64,000 nt of DNA from Ligula intestinalis. Its lineage: Eukaryota; Platyhelminthes; Cestoda; Diphyllobothriidea; Diphyllobothriidae. Below, one piece after another: positions 46,861-58,183 of this stretch. Below the pieces are notes generated by a model. It did no database searches and had not been told where the DNA came from. It saw nothing but the letters and a program-made list of their open reading frames with translations. Position 1 is the stretch's first letter, and the number at the start of each line of letters is the position of its first letter. Position numbers and translations under genes: made by a program. The stretch lies in assembly GCA_036362985.1 (NCBI GenBank), contig JAYGXS010000005.1, positions 25,821,869-25,885,868 on the forward strand, given 5' to 3'.

Positions 46861-47203
46861 CTAGCTCTCAGTTTAAATTTAATTATCTACAATATCAATC
46901 CATTTTAGATCTAGTCATTACAAACTATAATTATGCACGAAAAAGATATTGATCGAAATGTTATAACCACAAAAAAGACGACTGTTTTTGGGCCTGTGAC
47001 TGAAGGTATCGTTGCAAATTTATTATTCTGCTACCCGATGTTATTTTGTTCAAAATAATAATTGATTTATAGGTGCTACCTTATTAGGATGAAAACGAAT
47101 TGGAGCAGCCGCAAGACGACACGTACAGACAAACGACCAGAAGACAATCGCCAATGCTGATAGACGTTCGCAAGAAATACAAAAAGGAAGAAGGCTACGA
47201 CTG

Positions 47204-48267
47204 GTGACTAACGCCATGCCCAAACTCCACAAAGAAGGCAGCAACAAAGGGACAAGAAAGTCGCAACGTCGAAAAAAAGAATTACCTGCACGTAGAAGTG
47301 AATGTTTCGCAATGCAAGCACCACAACGAGCCAATAAACGCCGAACCGAATCTAAAAACTCAAGCTCGCAACTAATCAAAATAAGGTCTAGCCACGTTGA
47401 CCTGTTGGTTGCTTCTGAAAACGCTCAAATATGGAATTAAGCGTCACCGTAAATGTTTCCATTGAGAGGACGGTGGAAGTTTGTGGACACTGTTAGGCGC
47501 AAAAATGAACTGGTGAAACAAACCGCATGTGCTGTAATAATGGCAATGTTTTACTAAGCAACTTCCCTCAACCACCAGAACTACTACGAAGATTTTTTAC
47601 TGCTGATAGCAACGAGTCAAAACATTTTCTTTCAAACCTTACAAAATACAACGGGGCATTTCAAATGTCCTCCTTTGATGCCAAAATTGCTAATGAGGTT
47701 GGATTTATGCCACCCATTAAGGTGGGAGAACAAATTTGTCACCGAGTTGGATCATTGCTACCTCCTCATTACGGCGAGTCGAAATGTTTACAAATATACG
47801 CTGTAGAAGGCATCAAACTACAAGCTCAAATCGGATCCCGAATGTATTCAGGCGTAAAGCATCATATAATATTGTCCTTTCAAGATATGCTGCACCAACG
47901 CAACAACTACGTGAATAGTTTTAAGTCCGCCTTGGAGCTGCATGCTCCCATCGATTTCACTATTGTCATAAGTGCCGATAAACGTCCACGTGGAGAGCAT
48001 CAACGAAGATTGAATGCTTTCACATGCAACGAGGTGGCCGTCATCATGTCAGAAACATAGCATGGCAACAGGGATATTATCTTGGGAAGGAAACACAAAA
48101 GACTGCAAAGGATATATAAGGCACACCATTCATACGACGCCTTACAATGCCTTCTCATGCATGTTAATATTGAAGATGGTTATCACTTCGGTATATCTCG
48201 AATTAGCACTAATAAAACAGTCAGTTATAAAGCTTTCTACTCATGTCATTTTATAATTCGAGAATGA
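47204..48267 (+). pseudogene. Helitron-like N-terminal remnant
   Basis: The 177-codon frame at 47,527-48,060 reads MCCNNGNVLLSNFPQPPELL, LTKYNGAFQMSSFDAKI, EQICHRVGSLLPPH and YVNSFKSALELHAPIDFTIV, which is the conserved N-terminal domain of animal Helitron Rep/helicase proteins. The Cys-rich end upstream carries a stop (near 47,503). A frameshift at about 48,075 leads to RIYKAHHSYDALQCLLMHVN and VSYKAFYSCHFIIRE (to 48,264), the next conserved block. A basic, Ser/Arg-rich frame at 47,204-47,440 is probably the N-terminal region. The Rep nuclease and helicase domains are absent. Confidence 0.85.
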
Positions 48268-48269
48268 AC

Positions 48270-49095
48270 TTACAGCCTACTTAGTCGATTCAAAACGTTG
48301 TTTCTTCAATTTGCTATTGATATGCTTGCCAAAATGGAAACAGAGCGCATTTGTTATTTTCAAGCACACCAGAAAGAATTTCGCACGGACAGCTACAGCC
48401 AACCGAAGTGGCATTGAACACAATGATGGTAGTGTACGGTGCCTGCGCCTTCGGCGCGTGTGTGTTAGTACCACACTCACTTCGTAGGCACGTGCACGCG
48501 CTTGCATGTGCGTGTGTGTCTCTCCGTCGCTCCCTCTCTGACCTTAAGCGCAGACCTTGATCGTGCCTTTTCCTTCTTCCTTGCGCGTGAGACTCAGGCT
48601 TCGCGTAACGGAGATTAGTGACCGGCACGACGATAGGGATTCAGAAACCGGGTTGATGACTGTTTGCCTCACATCCTGCCGGTGCGCGCCAGTTACGACC
48701 ACAACCATGAATCACGCGTAGGTGGTCGTTTAAATGTCCGATGCCGTCATCCGATCGTCTGACTGCTTTCATTGCTTCGAAGGTAGTCAGCCTGACCGTT
48801 AACCACCTGACCCCGTTCAGTGGATTATCAATACTTCATAAAGCACGACCTAGTTATCATAATATCATAGTTTTCATTAATAACCGATATCACCTTTAAG
48901 TTGATTCCGCAGCCTTCGTACTTACACATATGTACAACATTTTTAGCTATGTTATGATATTTCCTCGCTACTTTCTCCACAATTACTGCTTTTGAGCATA
49001 CACATACCATACATCAAGTCAAAGCGTCCTCAAGAATGCCGAGCTATTCACCTTATCCTTCATACTTTTTAAGAGTATGTCATATGCAGCACACA
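48270..49095. other. No recognised gene
   Basis: No feature can be named. Overlapping 60-100 codon frames on both strands in 48,277-48,628 are Arg/His/Cys-rich and are probably chance frames in GC-rich DNA. Confidence 0.4.
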
Positions 49096-49576
49096 TGTAG
49101 TGGCTCGTGCCTGGTTGACTAGCTCGCATCGAGGTGCACTTTCCCAACGGCTCGCCGACGCGGTTTTTGACGTCTCGATCAGCCAGTCACGGTCCCCGCA
49201 TCTATGTTCAAAAACCAGGCGACGAATGGGGAGCTTGTACGCGTGCCCGACGCAAGTTGCCTCTCTGCCCAAAAGCTCCAGGCTGACCTAGCCAATGAAA
49301 GCTATCTCTCTCTCTGTCTTCTGGCACGACTACTCAAAAACCTCACTTGAAAATCGGCTCTGAGCGAGACGGGTTGGAGGCCGCGCGCTCATGCGCCCTC
49401 CGGCCGTACAGCCATACCGGATGGACTGGCGACTTTCCCATAACTTTTCTGTAAACAATACACTGTTCCGTCTACTCTCGCCTTTCCACAGTCTTCTCTC
49501 CAATCTCCTAAGGAACCAGGGTCTGGAAGATTGTAGGTGTTAAGGCCATAACCGTCGTAGCCTTAGCTCCTATAAC

Positions 49577-49595
49577 TGGTGACCCCAATCGTGAG
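49577..49595 (+). other. Primer-binding site of T1
   Basis: TGGTGACCCCAATCGTGAG follows the left LTR directly. The first ten bases equal those of the well-known tRNA-Trp primer-binding site of avian retroviruses, and CsRn1-group elements also use tRNA-Trp. The minus-strand relative has TGGTGACCTCAATCCCGAG at 55,296-55,278. Confidence 0.75.
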
Positions 49596-49618
49596 ATGAA
49601 CTCTCAACTAAACTTCTG

Positions 49619-50057
49619 ATGTGGCCGAGCTCAATCATCATCAGTCCTCCCTCGCCTTTAACTGAATTTCTCCTGTGTCATCTCGTTTGGCCGCGAAATG
49701 GAGAATTTCATTACCGGCACCCTGTCGTGAAGCCCGAGGAAGATGCTCAATCGCTCACAGCCGACGGACCTAAGGCTCTGGTTCCTTCCCCATCCCACGG
49801 ATCAGTTTTCCCCTATGAGTTCCAATACCCAGACCTCCTTTCTAAACTCAGATCCTTCTTCTACTGCTAACGGTACCCCGTCCTCCTCTCAGCGAACGCT
49901 TACACGGCATACTGATTTGCCGTCGAAGTTCAATGCAGCCAACCAACCTCACTCCTACGTAGTCGAAATGACTAATGTCCTACAAGATGCCGATGCACGC
50001 GTAGTCGAGAACTTTCCTCCTACCGCAGACCCAGTTGCCCACGCGGACACGAGATGA
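49619..50057 (+). pseudogene. Gag-like remnant of T1
   Basis: The reading shifts between two frames. It opens MWPSSIIISPPSPLTEFLL, then after a shift near 49,745-49,860 reads SSTANGTPSSSQRTLTRHTD, LPSKFNAANQPHSYVVEMTN, and RVVENFPPTADPVAHADTR. The same protein appears in the minus-strand relative at 54,816-55,136 (LPSKFNAANQALSQVIEMTN, NFPPTADPFAHMYAR). Conservation across both copies implies an ancestral coding region, probably the N-terminal part of Gag. I cannot assign a domain. Confidence 0.6.
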
Positions 50058-50710
50058 CATTTCCTCCTCCCAAGCGGCACTGGCGGCACTACTCACCTCT
50101 CGCAAGCTAACCACACGAACACCAGCTTTTCGAACCCTGCCGTTGGCACGTATCTCCCTCACTTAACTTAACTATTCTTCCTCCACTCGGATTCTCTCAG
50201 TTTCCTCGTTACGGTTTCCGGGGGAGTACTTGTAGCGGCTCGTGCCTGGCTAACTAGCTCGCATCGAAGTGCACTTTCCCAACGGCTCGCCGACGCGGTT
50301 TTTGACGTCTCGATCAGCCAGTCACGGTCCCCGCATCTACGCTCAAAAACCAGGTGACGAATGGGGAGCTTGCATGCGTGCTCGACGCAAGTTGCCTCTC
50401 TGCCCAAAATCTCCAGGCTGACCTAGCCAATGAAAGCTATCTCTGTCTCTGTCTTCTGGCCCGACTACTCAAAAAACTCACTTGGAAATCGGCTCGGAGC
50501 GAGACGGGTTGGAGGCCGCGCGCTCATGCGCCCTCCGACCGTACAGCCATGCCGGATGGACTGGCAACTTTCCCATAACTTTTCTGTGAACAATACACTG
50601 TTCCGTCTACTCTCGCCTTTCCACCGTCTTCTCTCCTATCTCCTAAGGAACCAGGGTCTGGAAGATTGTAGGTGTTAAGGCCATAACCGTCGTAGCCTTA
50701 GCTCGTATAC

Positions 50711-53380
50711 ACAAACTGTTTGCCTACATAATTGACAACGATTGGTAAGAAAGCCTCAAGGTTCAGCCGGGCTTATGCGCTAGTCGTGAATAAGCTCAAC
50801 TCAAGCCTGTGGCGGACAGACACATGGCCTTTTACCCCCTTCGTTCGCCAAGGCTGACTGCTCCGATTTCGTGTCGTCACAAACAACTGCTACGATACTT
50901 TCTTTCACTGGCCCGCCCGTCCCCCAAGGCTTGACCTCGCAGCTGCTTCTGGCTAACCGATAGCAGCTGCGTCAGCATCCTTCGTCGTTCGGCGTTCCTG
51001 CGGTCCCGACAGTTGACCTCAACTTATTCACTTACGCACATACGTGCGCACAGACCCGTGCATACACACGCGTTCAAATAAGCCCCCGTGTTTAAGTGCC
51101 AGTTGAATATACCACGCCTCGGCCGATGCGGTAAAGACCTCTACAGGCGACATATGCTTGGAAAATTACAACACACCAACGACAGCACACTTGAACTCGC
51201 TTCACAGTCGTGTAAAAGTACCCACCAGCAGCCCTCACAACACACAGTCCACTCCCTCAGGCCCGGCTGGACGCAGTCAGCACTAGCCCTGGCATCGCCA
51301 GTGGCCACTGCCACCTGTGACTACAACTGGGCATTCTGTATGCAATAAATCCCTCGTTCTGGTGTCTCTTGCCTATCACCTCCAACCTGGGATTTGACCT
51401 GATGATTGCAGTGATCTAGGCAACACCATGCCTTAGACCCCTAAAATTCTAAGACAGGAGGTGCGGGACTGCCACGTCTCTGAGGTGCACATACTGGTTA
51501 GCAGGCTTGTCGCGGCTGTCTGAACGCCAGCGAAGGGGACACAGGAGCGACTGGACTGGTAAGTATGGGCCTAAACAGTGTCTGTACTCAGGTCACTACA
51601 ATCCTCAGGAAAACTTTTGCCTTGGAGCAGGAGTTACACACCCATCGAGGTCGTATATGCTGTCCAAAAACGCAATTGTGGTCAGAGACCACGATGCCTG
51701 GCATGCTCTTCTTTTTTTATTTACAGACACCGAAACACCTTTCTTAAAATGCCCGCACTACAAAAATTCTGGCAGGTAGCCACAGGGGGCATAACAGCCT
51801 AGCCCGTTTGTCTGAATCTTTTTAAAGAAAAAAATGATACTGGACGTGCATTTTTATCTGTCAGTTAACAGAGGCGATGTTTTTTTAAATATTCACAGCG
51901 GAAGTGCGCTAAGTTGAAGTATATCCTACGCAGCATCCCCACTTAAAACAGGTGACCACAATTATGTGAAGGATACATATTCCCTGGCCCTATGTCTACC
52001 AATCACTCTTGCTGAAATTTTGCAAATATTCCCATGTTTAACTTGAAAAGTTTATTCGGCAATAATTTTTTCTGCAATTTATGACCAGATCAGTGCAATT
52101 ACAGGAATAATGAAAACAGTACATTTAGACAGGGCTAATAATGGTCCCTTGATTACAAATTATCCTTTTTACTCCGTCCGCATGATGAGATCGGCTAGTA
52201 GAGGTCCTTGCTCTGGCGAAGAGGCAGAAATTAGGATAGACTATGAGCATCGGTTATGGGTCAGGTAGTGTTAGGATAGCACAAAACGCGATTCCTAACT
52301 CGGGCTGTCGTGAGGGCACTAGAGCAACGGAATCGGACAGGCCGCCGATGCATGAAGAGTGTGCAAAGAGAGCGACCTTGAAAGGTCAACACGTGAGCAT
52401 GGAAGGATAACCATGGGCTGGGGTCTGCCATCCGTGGGGTTATACTTGGCCAAGAAAAAAGCACGCGCGCAAAGCGTTACCTATGGATACGATAACTGGG
52501 GGCACGACGGCTGCCTGTAGAGGCCACTCGTGGAGGGCCAATGGGGATCAATGACAACTGGCCTTTAAATTGTGAGGCCGCGAACAAAGGGGCATTCCGC
52601 TACTGGGGACACAGGACAAGCTGCCGAGATGAGACCGACGACAGAACATGCTGCTGCTGAAGAGGCGCTACCGACGACCCGAGATTCTGCCACTGGGGAC
52701 ACGAGATTCTGCTGCTAGGAGACATGGAACTCTGTGACCGAAACACGCTGCCGACGATCCAAGATTCTGCTGCTTGTGACAAGACCTGCTGTTGGTCGAG
52801 ACGAGCTACAGACGACAGAGGACACGCTGTTGACGGACACACAGAAAACAATGCTGATGTACAAGCAGAACTTGTGACAGTGATGTGCTGTGCTGTCCGG
52901 TACTGCCTACTCTTCCAAACACGTAACCGGGGGAAATAACCAATGTAAACACAGAAACACACAAGGTTATAACAAGAAGGTTGAGTGACAATTACTGTAA
53001 TTACGGGGCTAGGGTGGGGTTGGCGGAGTTGAATGATGCAGTTGTCAATGAAAAACACGCGGCCTCCTTGGGAGTGTAACCCACATAGCAGGGCCTGCTT
53101 TTGCGCAAACAAATCTCTACCATTGGGCTAGGAGACTCGGCACAGCACATTACTCCTTAGCCCTATAGTCAATGCCCGGATTTTGCTACCAGAGGCTAAG
53201 GTAGATAGTGAAATGTCCTTCTTTGATGTCCTTCTACGAAGGCAAAAAGATAGGGTCTATCCAGCGTGGGGTATTCTAAAAGAGTAAGTGGACGGGAGTA
53301 TATACCAACTTTCATAGTTTCATAGTTGTCGCGCTAAATATAGAGTGAAAGTTAGTCAAGGGATTAGCAGCTCTCCTGAA
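50711..53380. other. No recognised gene; possible LTR-like segment and degenerate short repeats
   Basis: Positions about 51,000-51,400 end with CAATAAATCCCTCGTTCTGGTGTCTC, reminiscent of an LTR polyadenylation region, but no partner copy was found. Positions 52,620-52,860 are built of degenerate repeats of GAGATTCTGC, GCTGCCGACGA and GGGGACAC words; the 170-codon minus frame there is a product of this repetition. Nothing else is recognisable. Confidence 0.4.
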
Positions 53381-53389
53381 ACTGCCGAA

Positions 53390-53750
53390 GCAGAACTCCA
53401 ACATCTGCAAAACACTCTTCTTGAAGATGGTTACCTGCAGAGGTACTTGCTAGCTAAACTGCAGGAATTACAAACGTTTTCATAAGACTGCCTTTCTTAG
53501 GCAATCCTGTAAGCTAGTTGATAAGGCAACGTTTGAAGACTGCGATCACAAGCACTTTCACCGTGGCGAACTTACACGAGTAGGAGAGAAAAGACCGACC
53601 CTTGTTGCGGGCAACGTCCATGCGCATCTACGCTTTCGCTTGCTCCTGTGGAGCACGCTACATTGGCCTAACAAGGAGTTTTACGGAAAAGGGAGTGCGT
53701 GGGCACATACCGGCCTGGTTAAGCTAAAGTGAAACTAGATCAATCTCAAT
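53390..53750 (+). pseudogene. PLE-type GIY-YIG fragment of a different family
   Basis: The post-RT region reads SPETAEAELQHLQNTLLEDG, YLQRYLLAKLQELQTFS, then in a shifted frame KTAFLRQSCKLVDKATFEDC. Near 53,625-53,730 it reads YAFACSCGARYIGLTRSFTE, KGVRGHIPAWLS, which fits a GIY-YIG nuclease with its CxC and YIG-type signatures. The sequence is clearly unlike the GIY-YIG at 59,837-60,256, so at least two PLE families are present. The RT core is absent. Confidence 0.65.
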
Positions 53751-54161
53751 ATAAATAGTCGATTCGATAAAAATGAAGTCTTTAAGGTTGTCTAATGGCC
53801 ACCAGGCAACGTCTCCAAGCGTCTTCGTCAACGGTATTGGTAACAGCCGGGCTATTGTCTACATGGCTAGGGAATCCGGTGCCGTTTCATCCGAACACGC
53901 TAACACAAACAATTTCACTTTCGTGGCCAGCGCCAACACCAGGCGGCGAATGCATAGCCCCTTCCTCCGACAGCCTACTGACGGCCCTTCACACCGTGCA
54001 AATGACAGTAATTGTCAATCCACGTATCTGACTCATAAACAACGCCCACATCCAATCCGATTTCATCCCCTCCCTCCCCATACAGCGTACGGACCGCCAT
54101 ATTTCGATCTTTCCATGCGAGTAGCGTGAAAACGATGTGATGAAATCAGAGTGCCTATTGG

Positions 54162-55764
54162 TGTCAAGGCTAAGCTGGTGAGCTCTAACAGCTACAATCG
54201 TCCAGGCCAGGTTTCTTAGGAGATGGGAGACGTCTTGGAAAGGACAGATTGTTAGCAATATTGTATTTTGCAGGAGGATAGGAGACTAGATGGAAAGATT
54301 GTTGACTCTCGGATGACCGCAGTCCGGCTGCTAGGGCGTCAACTCTGGAGTGACATGGGCATCAGACATCGCCGCAGTGTCGATGCATACTTTGTTAGAG
54401 CGGCCAATAGCAGAGCTGGTGTGTAGACCAGCGTGGGCAAGTTACCTTAAGGTAGCCGGCTATCGTGAGTGCGCGGTCACGCTGAGGCGTATGTGCGCGT
54501 CCGTCAAGGACAGTTAGCGCCTGGCGCAAGGAGGCAGTGGGCGCGCAGGCAGGCTAAAGGCGTCATGCGGCAGCGCTGGTCTTGGTTTTCAAGTGGCTGC
54601 GAAAGGCCACTACAAGTGCTCCCCTCCTAGACCGAAGTTTGTCGATGAGACAGACCGAACGTAGGAAAATTAGTAAAATATAGAGAAGGAGGTAAGTACC
54701 AACGTTAGGGATCGAAAAACTGGTGCTCGTGTGACTGGCTTGCAGGAGCCAGGTTGAAGGGACGGTTGTGGCTGGCATGCGAGAGGCCGCCAGTACCACT
54801 TGAAAGGAGGAAAGGTCATCTGGCATACATGTGGGCAAATGGGTCTGCGGTAGGAGGAAAGTTCTTGACTATGCGTGTGGCGGAATGTTGTAGCAGATTG
54901 GTCATCTCGATTACTTGGGAAAGAGCCTGGTTGGCTGCATTGAACTTCGACGGCAAATCAGAATGCCATGTTAGTGTTCGCTGAGAGAAGAAAGTGATAA
55001 CGTCGGCAGAGGGAATAGGATCAGGGTTTGGAAACGAGGGCTTGGTATTGGCACTCACAGCGGGAAACTGTTCCATGGAGTGAGGAAGGAACAAGAGCCT
55101 TTGTTGCCTGGGCTGTGTGCAATCGAGTATCTCCATCTGGCTTCACGATAGGGTGTCTGTAATCAAATTTACCCATTCATGGCCAAATGAGATGACAAAG
55201 GAAAAATACAGTTGAAGGCGAAGGAGGTCCGACGATGATTGAGCTCGGCCACATCAAAAGCTTATTCAAGAGTTCATCTCGGGATTGAGGTCACCAGTAT
55301 CGCGAATGTTAAGGCTAAGAAGGTTAACCCTAACTTCTACGATCTTCCAGGACCATGGATACCTTTGGTGAAGAGAGAAGACGGTGGGAAAGCTAGATTG
55401 TTAGTAATAGTGTATTCTGCAGAAGGATAGGAGAATATGTGGAAAGAGTGTTAACTCTCCGATGACCGCAGTCCGGCTGCTAGGGTGTCAATTCCGGAGT
55501 GGGGTGGGCATCAGACATCGCCGCAGTGTCGATGCATGCTTTGCTAGAGCGGCCAATGGCAGAGCTGATGTCAAGACTAGCGTGGGCGAAGGACCTCGAG
55601 AAAACCGGCTAGCGTAGGCGTGCGGTCACGCTGATGCGTATGTGCGCGTCGGTCAAGGACAGTTAGCGCCTCGCCCCAGGAGGCAATGAGCGCGCAGGCA
55701 GGCTAAAGGCGTCATTCGTCAGCGGCTGGTCTAGAGTTCCAAGTGGCTGCAAAAGGCCACTTCA
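54162..55764 (-). mobile_element. Short non-autonomous LTR retroelement, copy T2 (minus strand)
   Basis: On the minus strand the 5' LTR spans about 55,764-55,298 (starting TGAAGTGGCC). A primer-binding site TGGTGACCTC (55,296-55,287) follows, then a gag-like frame (55,136-54,816), then the 3' LTR at 54,614-54,162 (starting TGTAGTGGCC, ending CCTTGACA). The LTRs share GCAGCCACTTG, TTTAGCCTGCCTGCGCGC, CTAACTGTCCTTGAC, GCATCGACACTGCGGCGATG and AGCAGCCGGACTGCGGTCAT. The internal region is about 680 bp and lacks pol. Its LTR differs from that of T1 except at the ends, so it is a related subfamily. Confidence 0.8.
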
Positions 55765-55989
55765 GACCCTTGTTAATCCTGCCCAACTTTACTATTTTCA
55801 CTATCCCTGCAATTGTGTATGCGCGTTTTCGACCATCGATTACGATCAAGTCCAAAATGTGCATCAACACGTTGGTACATAATATGACAGCCTTAGGGAG
55901 TAGTTTAGAGTGGGATTGTACATAGTTAGCACAATCTTTAACTTCGCTCGAGGTCAGGAAGACCGAAAGGAACTCGGCGTGGGCCGCTT

Positions 55990-56330
55990 ATATTTGTTAA
56001 GACTAAGACGGTTAACCCTAGCACCTACACAATAATTAGGAGAAAGTTGCCAATAGTTCTTCCAGGGCCTCCGACCGTGAGGCCCGTGGGAGAGGACGGC
56101 GTCGCCTTCGTCGCGCGAACACAAAACCCGAAGTGTTGTCTCGCGGCAGTCATCCCGGACGGCGGCCAAATACTCGCTTTGTCTCGCCAGACTGCTGGTA
56201 ATTGTTTGGACAGCGCGAAGATGGCACGGACGACACTGGGTGTGTGAGAAAGTCCCTCAGACCTCAAACGATAGACAGACCAGGGGCTGGCCGTCAGCGT
56301 TACCGCAGCGTTAGCGTGATGAGTCAACAG
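55990..56330 (-). repeat. LTR-like fragment related to T2
   Basis: The minus strand contains TCTCCTAATTATTGTGTAGG, GCTAGGGTTAACCGTCTTAG and TCTTAACA, which match the ends of both T2 LTRs (GTTAACCTTCTTAGCCTTAACA-like). No internal region or second LTR is adjacent, so it is probably a solo or truncated LTR. Confidence 0.5.
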
Positions 56331-56398
56331 TGGCGTTAATTCTAACTACAAACTATGTCCGCTTTACTTAACTCCTGCACTTTGATAAGGAAGAAGAC

Positions 56399-56670
56399 GT
56401 GCCGAGCACCGGATCAATTGATTTATTGTCCCGAGATTTGAACTCTTACAGGAGTCCATCTTCAGGAATGAGAAGCAGCTACCAAAAGAGTATAATTATA
56501 ATGGTCAAAGGCCAGTCAACTTTCAGAAATCATCAGGCTGTCAAGGCGTTCGTAACAGCAATCAAAAAGGATGGGGGAGGAGGGCAATTAGCTGTCAGTG
56601 GAATCGGGGGCAATTATAATGGTGTAGCTGTTGGTGGAGCAGGGGATTATGTACAATACTCCTGTACTAC
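56399..56670 (+). other. Unassigned open frame fused to LTR sequence
   Basis: A 160-codon frame runs from 56,399 to 56,881. Its first 90 codons (YQKSIIIMVKGQSTFRNHQA, VKAFVTAIKKDGGGGQLAVS) have a protein-like composition, but I do not recognise the family. The remainder is translated LTR sequence of the T1 family. It could be a host exon fragment interrupted by an LTR, or chance. There is no splice or promoter evidence. Confidence 0.25.
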
Positions 56671-56675
56671 TGTTG

Positions 56676-57095
56676 TGACTAGCTCGCATCGAAGTGCATT
56701 TTCCCGAAGCCTCACAGACGCTAGTCCGGACGCCCGGATCAGCCAATCACAGTTGCCGCATCTATGCGTTTTGGGCTGGCAACAAATAGCATGCTTGCAC
56801 GCGTCCCCACACAGTTTACCTGTCTGGACAAAAACATTCAAGGCTGACCCAGCCAATGAACGCTCTCTCTCTGTCCAGTGAACCAACTGTTGCCAAACCA
56901 GCACTTGGAGGCAGCCGGCTGAACTGGCTGGTCATGTGTTACCAAGTCCGGTTTCTTCTATTTATCCTCCGTTCCTCTGTGTACACAATATACTCTTCCT
57001 AGCATTCTCGCCTTCCTAAGACTTATTTTCTACTAAGTAACTATGGTCTGCAGATTACAGTTGCTAGGATTTAACTCACTTAAACCCCGGCGTAC
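56676..57095 (+). repeat. T1-family LTR, diverged single copy
   Basis: It matches the T1 LTR in order: GACTAGCTCGCATCGAAGTGCA, CAGCCAATCAC, GTTGCCGCATCTATG, GCTTGCACGCGT, GGCTGACCCAGCCAATGAACGC, then an ACACAATA-ACT block and CTAAG. The TGTAG start is not evident. No adjacent primer-binding site or second LTR is seen. Confidence 0.65.
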
Positions 57096-57663
57096 TATAT
57101 CCTCGCTCAACCTTACTAGGTGTGAAGTCAGGTCCAAGGAGGCCAATAATGATGCGGTTACGACAATGTCTATTGCTACTGACTATTAATATCGTCGAGT
57201 ATTAGTAGTAATTGTACAATTTTGTTAGGCTACAATCTGTCATGCGTGACGTTGATTTAAAATAAACTCTGGGGCTCAGTTCTCATTTTTCTCAACAAGG
57301 AGTGGAAAATCCAAGTTTATGTTATTTCAAGTAACTACATGCTTGGGACCCTAAGCAGCTCAGGGCTCACCTTGTCTTCCGCACTCTTAACTCTATCCTC
57401 ACAGGCTGTGTCCGTTTAAACTAGAAGTTTGAATACGATCCTGTTGCTATAAGAACTTGCCTATGCTAAAGTGCTTGTCCTGATTGTTTCCTACAATTTA
57501 AATCATTAGAGCTGGGATACTACTGTTAGAAGTTTTGTACTCATACAAGAAGTGCTAGTTCTAGTAATCAGTCTTGCTAAAGGCAGTTAGTGGCAAGCTA
57601 CAGCCACCATAGTGGATAACTTTGAGGATCTGTTATGAGCTTACGAATGCAAAATATGTGTCC

Positions 57664-58080
57664 ATATATATATATATACATATTTATATATCCATTTTTA
57701 AAAATATCATTCTTCTCTCTGTTTCGGTTCTCAGTGACGCATAAACGGAACGTATAGTTTAAGCATGATTTTATTTTAACATGAGCAATATTCACTCTTC
57801 TGGTAAAGGGGACCCATGGACTAGAGGCAGTGTCTCGTACACAATGACTGAGGGTCCTTGGTTCAAATGTCGTGGTCTTGATCTCCTGAACGTCGTTCTT
57901 TTTGATTAAGACAAAAGTGTCCTCGACGTACCTGGCCATTGGCTTAAATCCAGCCTATCAAGCCCTCCGTACTAGACATCAATCCATCCAGCCAAGGCCC
58001 ACGACGCCAACGAGCGATTTACAGCTGCATCAATGGTGGCCACTACTGCAGCCGGGGGGCAAGTGTAAGCCGCAATTTGC
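57664..58080 (+). repeat. Inverted repeat arm 1 of the PLE cluster
   Basis: This is the reverse complement of 61,455-61,860 with few differences. Outward to inward it has a (TA)n tract, AAAAATATCATTCTTCTCTC, a tRNA-like module, an antisense stretch encoding RYVEDTFVLIKK (a PLE motif C region), and the frame GLNPAYQALRTRHQSIQPRP. The arms are 3.4 kb apart and enclose the PLE pieces. Confidence 0.85.
57811..57877 (+). ncRNA. tRNA-like SINE module in arm 1
   Basis: TGGACTAGAGGCAG resembles an A box, and GGTCCTTGGTTCAAATG carries a B-box-like GGTTCAAAT. The 67-nt module shares CAATGAC..A.GGTCC..GGTTC.AAT with the tRNA-like part of the 309-bp satellite. The acceptor stem pairs only partly. It is a tRNA-derived relic, not a functional tRNA. 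Confidence 0.5.
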
Positions 58081-58183
58081 ACGACTGGAATGAATCATCA
58101 ACCGACCGGTGATCCCAAACAAGTGAACGGGCCTATCATGGCGAGCCACAATGGAACCACCCAACAAACTATGAGGGGATATC

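Larger units (their letters stand above)
49096..50709 (+). mobile_element. Short non-autonomous LTR retroelement (TRIM/LARD-like), copy T1
   Basis: Two direct repeats of about 479 bp (49,096-49,574 and 50,231-50,709) begin TGTAG and are about 95% identical by eye. The internal region is only about 650 bp. It starts with a primer-binding site (49,577) and contains gag-like remnants but no pol. Both flanks carry CACA (49,092-49,095 and 50,710-50,713), a plausible 4-bp target duplication. With these boundaries the LTR would end in TATA rather than CA, so the exact 3' limit is uncertain. It must have used enzymes from an autonomous relative. Confidence 0.85.

Noticed and set aside
48277..48628. 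Arg/His/Cys-rich frames on both strands
   Set aside because: Mutually overlapping chance frames in GC-rich DNA, without a family signature.
52600..53112. 170-codon minus-strand frame rich in Ser, Gln and Val
   Set aside because: It is explained by translation of degenerate short DNA repeats (52,620-52,860) and has no domain.
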